The translations under genes and the position numbers were made by a program. This document shows positions 57,649-64,000 of a stretch of DNA of 64,000 bases, piece after piece. The notes beneath the pieces were generated by a model, which searched no databases, was not told the origin of the DNA, and worked only from the letters and a program-made list of their open reading frames with translations. Position 1 is the stretch's first letter; every line of letters starts with the position of its first letter. Location of the stretch: contig JADJOT010000008.1 of assembly GCA_016713625.1 (NCBI GenBank), forward strand, positions 1 to 64,000, written 5' to 3'. Source of the DNA: Candidatus Accumulibacter affinis. GTDB lineage: Bacteria; Pseudomonadota; Gammaproteobacteria; Burkholderiales; Rhodocyclaceae.

Positions 57649-58341
57649 ATGACCTGGCTTTCCAGACTTTTCGCTGGCCAGGAGGCGCCTGATCCAGCCC
57701 TGACCGCCCGGCAGCAGCAGTTGCTGGCGAACTGGCGGCAATTGCCGGCGCCGGACATGCGTCGCTCGCACTATCGATGCCGCTACGTGGTCGTCGACGT
57801 CGAGACCACCGGCATCGATGTGAAGACCGATCGCCTGTGCGCGATTGGTGCGCTGGCAGTTGTCGACGGGCAGATCGACTTCAAGGATGCTTTTCAACTG
57901 GTCCTGGCGGACGCGGTGCCGAGCGCTGCCGGACTGGCTGCCGAGCGCAGTGGCGCGGCGCCGGTAGACGCGCTGCTCGCCTTCCTCGACTTTGCCGGTA
58001 AGGGACCCATGCTTGCCTACAACGTTCCGTTCGTCGCCGCGATGATCGAACGTACGCTCGCCGAGGGCCTGCGAGTTGAACTGGGGTTGCCGTGGGTCGA
58101 TCTGGCCTGGGTGATGCCGGATCTTTTTCGCAACATCGACCCGGCGCAGGGAGGTCTGGACGCCTGGCTCAGCCATTTTGGTATCGAGAGCATCCGCCGT
58201 CACGACGCCGTTTCTGACGCTTACGTCACCGCCCAGCTGTTACAGATCACCATCGCCAGCGGTGCGCGCAAAGGCTTTGCCACCCCGGCGAGTCTGCTTG
58301 AGTTGGAGAAGGCGCGTCGCCACATGCATCAGAGCGGCTAG
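57649..58341 (+). CDS. DnaQ-fold 3'-5' exonuclease-like protein
   Basis: 230 residues. ExoI motif VVVDVETTG and ExoIII motif HDAVSDAYVTA (HxAxxD) are present. The ExoII motif, usually N/YxxFD, here reads YNVPFVAAM: the metal-binding Asp is replaced by Val. One of the four metal ligands is therefore missing and nuclease activity may be lost. It is two bases downstream of the DUF294 gene and 14 before the symporter gene, a known cluster in which its role is unclear. Confidence 0.8.
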   Translation: MTWLSRLFAGQEAPDPALTARQQQLLANWRQLPAPDMRRSHYRCRYVVVDVETTGIDVKTDRLCAIGALAVVDGQIDFKDAFQLVLADAVPSAAGLAAERSGAAPVDALLAFLDFAGKGPMLAYNVPFVAAMIERTLAEGLRVELGLPWVDLAWVMPDLFRNIDPAQGGLDAWLSHFGIESIRRHDAVSDAYVTAQLLQITIASGARKGFATPASLLELEKARRHMHQSG

Positions 58342-58355
58342 GCAGGCCGTTCGCG

Positions 58356-60398
58356 ATGGCTGACTACACCACGGTCCCGCTGCGTCGCTATTACGCTTAT
58401 TACACGGCCAGTTTTTTCCTTTTCATCCTCGGGCTGGGGGTGCTCGAGCGGCATGGCATGCCGCCGCGCTGGATCGGCTATTCGTTTCTCTTCCTGACCA
58501 TCTTCCTGTACGCCACGATCGGCGTGCTGGCACGTACCGCCAGCGTGTCGGAGTATTACGTCGCCGGCAGGCGGGTGCCGGCGGTGTTCAACGGCATGGC
58601 CACAGGTGCCGACTGGATGAGCTCCGCCTCGTTCATGGGCCTGGCCGGGACCCTCTATCTGTCAGGTTATCAGGGCCTGGCCTACGTGATGGGCTGGACT
58701 GGCGGCTATGTTCTGGTGGCGTTGCTGCTGGCACCCTACCTCCGCCGCTTTGGGCAATACACGATCCCCGATTTTCTCGCCGCTCGCTATGGGGGCCATC
58801 TGGCGCGCCTGGTTGGCGTCTTTGCGACCATCCTGGCGTCCTTTGTTTATGTGGTGGCGCAGATTTATGGCGTGGGGTTGATTACCAGCCGCTTTGTTGG
58901 TCTGCAGTTCGAGGTCGGGGTGTTCGTCGGCCTCGCCGGTATCCTCGTCTGTTCGTTCCTTGGCGGCATGCGTGCCGTGACCTGGACGCAGGTAGCGCAA
59001 TACGCCATCCTGATTGTCGCCTATCTGGTGCCGGTGAGCATCCTGTCTTACCAGGTGACCGGCATCCCGGTGCCGCAGCTGACCTACGGGCAGGTGTTGC
59101 AGAAAGTGCAGGGACTCGAGGAAGCAATCTTCGCGAATCCGGCCGAGGTCGACGCGCGCCGCCTTTTCCGCGAACGCGCCGATCGCTATTACGAGCGAAT
59201 CCTGACGCTTCCCGAGTCACTCGACGAGGAACGACGCGGCCTCACCGCTCGCATCAACGCGCTAAAAAGCAGCAATGCGCAAATGCGTGAGGTGGCGGCA
59301 CTCGAGCGGCAACGCCGGGACTTGCCGACGAGCAGCGACGATGCACGCAGCTACTGGGATGGTTTGATGCGCCAGGCGGGGCAACGTGGTGCCGAACCCG
59401 ATCACCACCTGACGCCCTACCCAGGGAAGGGCAAGGTGGTGAACGACGGCGCGCGTCTGAATTTTCTCAGCCTGTTGTTCTGTCTGATGGTTGGTACGGC
59501 GGCCCTGCCGCATGTGCTGATGCGCTACTACACCACGCCGAGCGTGCGCGAGGCGCGCACTTCGGTTTTTTGGTCGTTGTTGTTTATCCTGGCCCTGTAT
59601 CTGACGGCCCCGGCTTATGCGGCTTTTGCCAAGTACGAGATCTACTCGCACCTGGTCGGTTCATCGATGGATCAACTGCCACTCTGGGTCAGTTCGTGGG
59701 GCAAGATCGGCATGGTCTCGATCGAGGACATCAACGGCGACGGAATCCTGCAGCTCGCCGAACTGTCGCTGAATCCCGACGTGATCCTGCTGGCGACACC
59801 CGAAATCGCCGGTCTGCCTTATGTCATTTCCGGGCTGGTGGCTGCCGGAGCGCTCGCTGCGGCCCTGTCTACCGCCGATGGGCTGCTGTTGACGATTGCC
59901 AGTGCCTTGTCGCACGACGTCTATTACAAGGTCTACCGCCCGAACGCGAGCACGCAATGGCGGCTGGTGGTTTCCAAGTCCCTGCTGCTGGTGGTGGCCG
60001 TGCTGGCGGCCAGCGTCGCCTCGCAGAAACCGGCGACGATCCTGTTCATGGTCGCCTGGGCCTTCTCGCTGGCCGGGTCGGCTTTCTTCCCGGCGCTGAT
60101 GCTCGGCGTCTTCTGGAAGCGAGCGACGTCGACCGGCGCCGTCAGCGGCATGGTGATTGGCTTGTTGGTGACCCTCTATTACATGGTGCGTGTCCATCTT
60201 CACGCCATTCCCTGGCTGGGAATCCACGGCATTGGGATGGAACCCTGGCTGGGAATTCAGTCGACCGCCGCCGGTGTATGGGGGGTCGGCGCCGGCTTCC
60301 TGACGATCATCGTCGTCAGCCTGCTGGGCAGGCCACCCAGCCAGGAAACCCAGGATTTTGTCGAAAGTGTTCGGTATCCGCAGTCTGGCCGCTGGTGA
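58356..60398 (+). CDS. Sodium:solute symporter (VC_2705-like), large loop and EF-hand motif
   Basis: 680 residues, SSS family. The core motifs GADWMSSASFMGLAG, TAALPHVLMRYYTTPS and SALSHDVYYKVYRP parallel ActP, so an acetate-like monocarboxylate with Na+ is expected. It has a large extra charged region (about 245-370) between helices, and a perfect EF-hand loop, DINGDGILQLAE (residues 458-469). A small DUF4212 partner gene follows. It resembles but is clearly distinct from ActP at 19851. Substrate is inferred by context with acs. Confidence 0.9.
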   Translation: MADYTTVPLRRYYAYYTASFFLFILGLGVLERHGMPPRWIGYSFLFLTIFLYATIGVLARTASVSEYYVAGRRVPAVFNGMATGADWMSSASFMGLAGTLYLSGYQGLAYVMGWTGGYVLVALLLAPYLRRFGQYTIPDFLAARYGGHLARLVGVFATILASFVYVVAQIYGVGLITSRFVGLQFEVGVFVGLAGILVCSFLGGMRAVTWTQVAQYAILIVAYLVPVSILSYQVTGIPVPQLTYGQVLQKVQGLEEAIFANPAEVDARRLFRERADRYYERILTLPESLDEERRGLTARINALKSSNAQMREVAALERQRRDLPTSSDDARSYWDGLMRQAGQRGAEPDHHLTPYPGKGKVVNDGARLNFLSLLFCLMVGTAALPHVLMRYYTTPSVREARTSVFWSLLFILALYLTAPAYAAFAKYEIYSHLVGSSMDQLPLWVSSWGKIGMVSIEDINGDGILQLAELSLNPDVILLATPEIAGLPYVISGLVAAGALAAALSTADGLLLTIASALSHDVYYKVYRPNASTQWRLVVSKSLLLVVAVLAASVASQKPATILFMVAWAFSLAGSAFFPALMLGVFWKRATSTGAVSGMVIGLLVTLYYMVRVHLHAIPWLGIHGIGMEPWLGIQSTAAGVWGVGAGFLTIIVVSLLGRPPSQETQDFVESVRYPQSGRW

Positions 60399-60454
60399 GC
60401 GATGCGTTCGCGAACCTGCGCGCCGCTCGGGTGGAGGCAGCGAGGGAGGGGCGA

Positions 60455-60724
60455 ATGCGGCACGGGCGAAAACAGCAGGACTACTGGCGGCGCAACCTGC
60501 GCATGACCGCATCGTTGCTGGTGATCTGGTTCGGTGTGAGCTTCGTGGTCAGCTACTTTGCCCGTGACCTGGCGGAGATCACCCTGTTTGGTTTGCCGCT
60601 TGGGTTCTATATGGGTGCGCAGGGCGCGCCGGTCGTCTACCTGCTGATCGTCTGGTGGTACGCCCGCTACATGAACCATCTCGACCGTGAGTACGGGGTG
60701 GATGATGGCGACGGTGAGAAGTGA
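60455..60724 (+). CDS. DUF4212 small membrane subunit of symporter
   Basis: 89 residues from ATG 60455 (GAGGGAGGGG before). Two membrane helices (about 18-38 and 52-72) and the family's GFYMGAQGAPVVYLLIVWWYARYMN block. Such small proteins accompany sodium symporters (Na_symport_sm family) much as DUF485 accompanies ActP. A GTG in frame at 60401 would add 18 residues; ATG is preferred for spacing. Confidence 0.85.
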   Translation: MRHGRKQQDYWRRNLRMTASLLVIWFGVSFVVSYFARDLAEITLFGLPLGFYMGAQGAPVVYLLIVWWYARYMNHLDREYGVDDGDGEK

Positions 60725-60759
60725 GCGTTCCTGCTTCGCAAGACAGCGGGCGACCGCCG

Positions 60760-60963
60760 CTACGCCGTCGGGTAACCTGCGTCCTCAATGATCTGCCGGA
60801 TGTCGCTCTCCGAAACCATCGCCGTGTGTTCGATGCTGGCCTCGCCGGTTTCCAATGAAACCTCGACGTAGCCGATGCACGGCAAATCCTGAATCGCATT
60901 CATGACGCTGCGCAGGCAGTCGTCGGACTTCATTCCGCTGATCTTGAGGGTGGTGGTGGGCAT
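60760..60963 (-). CDS. HMA domain protein with altered metal-binding motif
   Basis: 67 residues, ferredoxin-like HMA fold as in copper chaperones, TLKISGM at the start and DIRQIIEDAGYPTA at the end. The usual GMTCxxC metal site reads GMKSDDC, so the first cysteine is Ser. Metal binding is therefore uncertain. AGGA lies upstream of ATG 60963. A 10-residue extension with two cysteines could be added from ATG 60993. Convergent with the symporter genes. Confidence 0.7.
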   Translation of the reverse strand: MPTTTLKISGMKSDDCLRSVMNAIQDLPCIGYVEVSLETGEASIEHTAMVSESDIRQIIEDAGYPTA

Positions 60964-61243
60964 GCACGGATCCTGACATGGGTGGACGTTCATTGTAGTC
61001 GTTGTCTCAGCGGCGCTGGCATCTGCCTTGACTCCTCGCGGCGAATGCTGACGATCAATCGCGAAGCTATCGGCCGGCTGGGCGGGTGTTCGTCGACCTC
61101 GGTAGCGTCCCGGTCGACCATCACGCTTCCTATACATCGTATTTTTTTTCCCGTAGAATCCTGCCCTTGGATTCCGGCATGGCAGCCCTTGTAGAGCGTG
61201 TCGGAGCGTACTGGTCTGGTGCCCGAGTGCGTGTTTCGGTATC
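60964..61243. other. Intergenic region upstream of argD
   Basis: It holds the promoter region of the arginine genes and, on the other strand, that of the HMA gene. A TAGAAT at 61154-61159 could be a -10 box but no good -35 precedes it. An 8-T run lies just before (61142-61149). No RNA gene recognised. Confidence 0.35.
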
Positions 61244-61261
61244 CGGCGGCGCAAGCCGCCG
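61244..61261 (+). terminator. Hairpin in the argD leader
   Basis: CGGCGGC-GCAA-GCCGCCG, perfect 7-bp stem with a GNRA loop, followed by TTTCAGTTT, 33 bases before the argD ATG. Terminator-like; possible attenuation site, though no leader peptide or antiterminator was recognised. Confidence 0.45.
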
Positions 61262-61294
61262 TTTCAGTTTAAGAGCCTCCACGATGGGTGGTCC

Positions 61295-62470
61295 ATGTCT
61301 CACCTGATGAGTACCTATGCCCGCTTGCCGGTCGCCTTCAGTCACGGCGATGGTAGCTGGGTGACCGATAGCGATGGGAAGGTCTACCTTGACGCCTTGT
61401 CGGGGATCGCTGTGAACACCCTGGGGCATAATCACCCGGCGCTGGTCGCAGCCATTGCTGCCCAGGCTGGGCGTCTGTTGCACTCGTCGAATCTGTATCA
61501 GATTCCGCAACAGGAGCAACTGGCGGACAAGCTGGCCGTCCTGTCGGGGATGGACGAGATTTTTTTCTGCAACTCGGGTTGCGAAGCCAACGAAGCAGCC
61601 ATCAAGCTGGCGCGCCTGTACGGTCACCAGCAGGGGGTCGACAGTCCGGCGACGATCGTCATGGAGAAGGCTTTCCATGGCCGCACCATGGCAACTCTTT
61701 CAGCAACCGGCAACCGCAAGGCGCAGGCGGGTTTCGAGCCGCTGGTAGCGGGCTTCGTGCGCGTTCCCTACAACGATCTCGATGCGATTCGGGCGATTGC
61801 CCGGTACAACAAGAACATCGTCGCGGTGATGCTGGAAATCGTCCAGGGCGAGGGCGGCATCCATAGCGCTGACATTGATTTCCAGCGCGGCCTGCGGGCA
61901 CTGTGCGACGACCGGGAGTGGCTGCTGATCTGCGACGAGGTGCAGTGCGGTATGGGCCGTACGGGTAGCTGGTTCGCATTCCAGCACGCCGGTATTCGCC
62001 CGGACGTGGTGACGCTGGCCAAGGGTCTGGGTGGTGGCGTGCCGATTGGCGCCTGTCTGGTGGCCGGCCAGGCGACCGGATTGTTCCAGCCCGGCAAACA
62101 CGGTTCGACCTTCGGTGGCAATCAACTGGCGACCACCGCTGCCTTGACGACCATCGAAGTGATCGAGAGGGATGGCCTGATCGCCAATGCGGTCGCCGTT
62201 GGTGCGCTGATCCGTGAGGGTCTGGCGCAGGCGCTGGCGGGTTGCCAGGGCCTGCTCGAGATACGTGGCCAGGGTCTGATGATCGGCATTGAGCTCGACC
62301 GCGCCTGCGCTGAACTGGTGACCCTCGGCCTCGACGCTGGCCTGCTGATCAATGTCACCGCCGACAAGGTGGTGCGTCTGTTGCCGCCACTGACTTTCAG
62401 TGCCGACGAAGGGCGCGAACTGGTGTCGCGCCTGGCGAAACTGATTCGCGATTTTCTCGCTGCTGCCTAA
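61295..62470 (+). CDS. argD: Acetylornithine aminotransferase
   Basis: 391 residues, class III PLP transaminase. Motifs: NSGCEANEAAIKLAR, the ICDEVQCGMGRTG site (PLP-ring Asp) and the PLP-binding Lys in TLAKGLGGGVPIGA. It makes N-acetylornithine in arginine synthesis. It starts MSHLMSTYARLPVAF, as in relatives. First gene of an argD-argF-argG run; nine bases separate it from argF. Confidence 0.93.
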   Translation: MSHLMSTYARLPVAFSHGDGSWVTDSDGKVYLDALSGIAVNTLGHNHPALVAAIAAQAGRLLHSSNLYQIPQQEQLADKLAVLSGMDEIFFCNSGCEANEAAIKLARLYGHQQGVDSPATIVMEKAFHGRTMATLSATGNRKAQAGFEPLVAGFVRVPYNDLDAIRAIARYNKNIVAVMLEIVQGEGGIHSADIDFQRGLRALCDDREWLLICDEVQCGMGRTGSWFAFQHAGIRPDVVTLAKGLGGGVPIGACLVAGQATGLFQPGKHGSTFGGNQLATTAALTTIEVIERDGLIANAVAVGALIREGLAQALAGCQGLLEIRGQGLMIGIELDRACAELVTLGLDAGLLINVTADKVVRLLPPLTFSADEGRELVSRLAKLIRDFLAAA

Positions 62471-62479
62471 GAATCCGCC

Positions 62480-63469
62480 ATGGACCGCATAAAACACTTT
62501 CTTCAGTTCAAGGACTGCACGCGCGCGGAGTTCGATTATCTCCTCGAACGTGCGCGCTGGATCAAGGCGGAGTTCAAGGCCTACCGCAAGTACTGGCCGC
62601 TCAGCGATCGTACCCTGGTGATGATTTTCGAGAAAGCCAGTACCCGTACCCGCCTCTCCTTCGAGGCCGGTATGCAGCAGCTCGGTGGATCGGCGATTTA
62701 CCTGAACAGCCGCGACTCACAGTTGCAGCGTGGCGAATCGGTCGAAGATGCGGCGCAGGTGATCTCGCGCATGAGCGACGTGGTGATGATCCGAACCTTC
62801 GAGCAGGCAATCATCGAGCGCTTTGCAGCCAATTCGCGGGTGCCCGTGATCAACGGCCTGACCAACGAATATCATCCTTGCCAGATTCTCGCCGACATTT
62901 TTACCTTGATCGAGCACCGCGGTCCGATTCAAGGCAAGACGGTGGCCTGGATCGGTGATTCGAACAATGTCTGCAATACCTGGCTGCAGGCCGCCGAGGT
63001 GCTTGATTTCAAGGTGCAGGTATCGACCCCGCCGGGCTACGAGGTGGCCGCCGAGCGAGCCGGTCTGCATGGTACCGACCACTTCGAACAGTTCGCCGAT
63101 CCGATGGACGCCGCCCGTCAGGCTGATCTGGTGACTACCGATGTGTGGACCTCGATGGGCTTCGAAGCCGAGAACGAGGAGCGTCGGCGTGCCTTTGCCG
63201 CCTGGCAGGTCGATACGGAGATGATGCGCGTCGCCCGTCCGGAGGCACTGTTCATGCACTGCCTGCCGGTGCACCGCGGTGAGGAGGTCTCGGCAGCGGT
63301 CATCGACGGACCGCGAAGCGTCGTCTGGGACGAAGCCGAGAACCGCATGCACACGCAGAAGGCGCTGCTGGAGTATCTGGTGCTCGGCCGCGTCGATGTT
63401 TCCGGGTTTGCTTCCGGGCCCACACCCGGGCCCACTCCAAAATCCAATTCAAGCAGGGAAATGCCATGA
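62480..63469 (+). CDS. argF: Ornithine carbamoyltransferase
   Basis: 329 residues. Carbamoyl-phosphate site STRTRLSFE, HPCQILAD and ornithine-site HCLPVHRGEEV are all present. It makes citrulline. The C-terminus runs about 20 residues longer than usual, in a low-complexity tail (SGPTPGPTPKSNSS) made by a short GC-rich repeat near 63416-63438. Stop overlaps the argG ATG (ATGA). Confidence 0.95.
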   Translation: MDRIKHFLQFKDCTRAEFDYLLERARWIKAEFKAYRKYWPLSDRTLVMIFEKASTRTRLSFEAGMQQLGGSAIYLNSRDSQLQRGESVEDAAQVISRMSDVVMIRTFEQAIIERFAANSRVPVINGLTNEYHPCQILADIFTLIEHRGPIQGKTVAWIGDSNNVCNTWLQAAEVLDFKVQVSTPPGYEVAAERAGLHGTDHFEQFADPMDAARQADLVTTDVWTSMGFEAENEERRRAFAAWQVDTEMMRVARPEALFMHCLPVHRGEEVSAAVIDGPRSVVWDEAENRMHTQKALLEYLVLGRVDVSGFASGPTPGPTPKSNSSREMP

Positions 63470-64000
63470 GCGACATCAAGAAGGCCGTCCTCGCCTATTC
63501 GGGCGGCCTCGACACCTCAGTGATCCTCAAGTGGTTGCAGGATACCTATCAGTGCGAGGTGGTGACTTTCACTGCCGACCTCGGTCAGGGCGACGAACTC
63601 GAGGCAGCACGCCCGAAGGCGCTGCAGTTCGGCATCACGCCGGAGAACATTTATATCGAGGATCTGCGAGAGGAGTTCGTCCGCGACTTCGTTTTTCCGA
63701 TGTTTCGAGCCAACACGGTGTACGAGGGCGAGTATCTGCTCGGCACTTCGATCGCGCGGCCGCTGATCGCCAAACGGATGATCGAGATTGCCAATTTCAC
63801 CGGTGCCGAAGCGGTGGCGCATGGTGCCACTGGCAAGGGCAACGACCAGGTCCGTTTCGAACTCGGAGCGTATGCGCTGCGGCCGGACATCCGGATCATC
63901 GCTCCCTGGCGCGAGTGGGATCTGCTGTCGCGCGAGAAGCTGCTGGCCTATGCCGAACGCCATGGCATTCCGGTCGAGATGAAACACCGGCAGGGCGGCT
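63466..64000 (+). CDS. argG: Argininosuccinate synthase, 5' part (cut by window end)
   Basis: 178 codons are visible, then the window ends. It begins MSDIKKAVLAYSGGLDTSVI with the P-loop-like AYSGGLDTS of ATP pyrophosphatases, and continues GTSIARPLIAKRMIEIA and GATGKGNDQVRFE. It joins citrulline and aspartate using ATP. It overlaps argF by four bases, so the two are translationally coupled. The ribosome-binding site AGCAGGGA is inside argF. Confidence 0.95.
   Translation, partial: MSDIKKAVLAYSGGLDTSVILKWLQDTYQCEVVTFTADLGQGDELEAARPKALQFGITPENIYIEDLREEFVRDFVFPMFRANTVYEGEYLLGTSIARPLIAKRMIEIANFTGAEAVAHGATGKGNDQVRFELGAYALRPDIRIIAPWREWDLLSREKLLAYAERHGIPVEMKHRQGG

Noticed and set aside
1..64000. 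CRISPR arrays, IS transposases, prophage or rRNA genes
   Set aside because: None seen: no regularly spaced direct repeats, no transposase motifs and no phage structural genes; only the group II intron is mobile.

Overview
The window comes from a GC-rich betaproteobacterium, most probably Rhodocyclales and close to Candidatus Accumulibacter. This is inferred from gene content: a 14-gene proton-pumping NADH dehydrogenase operon preceded by secG and tRNA-Leu(GAG), a tandem cyanophycin synthetase locus with DUF1854 and a dedicated ABC transporter, exosortase-A-associated genes, a PHB-depolymerase-type esterase, and two separate acetate-type sodium symporter systems. No phylogenetic marker was searched, so the genus is a guess.

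Layout. Positions 1-2347 are a group II intron on the minus strand with a decayed maturase gene. At 2629-3174 lies the remnant of a spermidine synthase-like gene. Positions 3301-11062 hold the cyanophycin locus (ABC transporter, DUF1854 protein, short CphA paralogue, CphA). Every gene there is interrupted by one or more small indels. At 11100-15966 are a FapA/DUF342 protein, a glycine-zipper lipoprotein with a polyproline tail, an RsuA/RluF-type pseudouridine synthase and a secreted TPR-like protein. At 16146-19131 are the exosortase-A-associated decarboxylase (frameshifted) and acyl-CoA ligase.

From 19540 the sequence becomes intact core metabolism: DUF485-ActP acetate permease, secG, tRNA-Leu(GAG) and nuoA-N (22363-36873), followed by a NUDIX hydrolase. 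A 1450-residue hybrid histidine kinase with a C-terminal Hpt and an adjoining HD-GYP response regulator (37627-43155) form a likely phosphorelay to c-di-GMP turnover. The minus strand then carries yceH, prfC and a small lipoprotein. After a plus-strand PHB-depolymerase-type esterase, the minus strand carries a run of genes that reads fumarate hydratase, RidA, murI, flavoprotein, AI-2E transporter. A UPF0114 membrane protein lies upstream of it.

At 53613-60724 is an acetate-handling cluster: acetyl-CoA synthetase, a cNMP/CBS/DUF294 regulatory nucleotidyltransferase, a DnaQ-fold protein, an SSS-family symporter and its DUF4212 small partner. A tiny HMA protein and the arginine genes argD, argF and argG (cut by the window end) close the window.

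The genes fit one lifestyle. Acetate is imported by two systems and activated by Acs, reducing power goes through complex I, and carbon and nitrogen may be stored as PHB and cyanophycin. I found no clear new defence or mobile system. The most useful observations are the concentration of single-base indels in the first 17 kb, catalytic-residue substitutions in three otherwise intact proteins (pseudouridine synthase, DnaQ-like protein, HMA protein), and an EF-hand-like loop in the second symporter.
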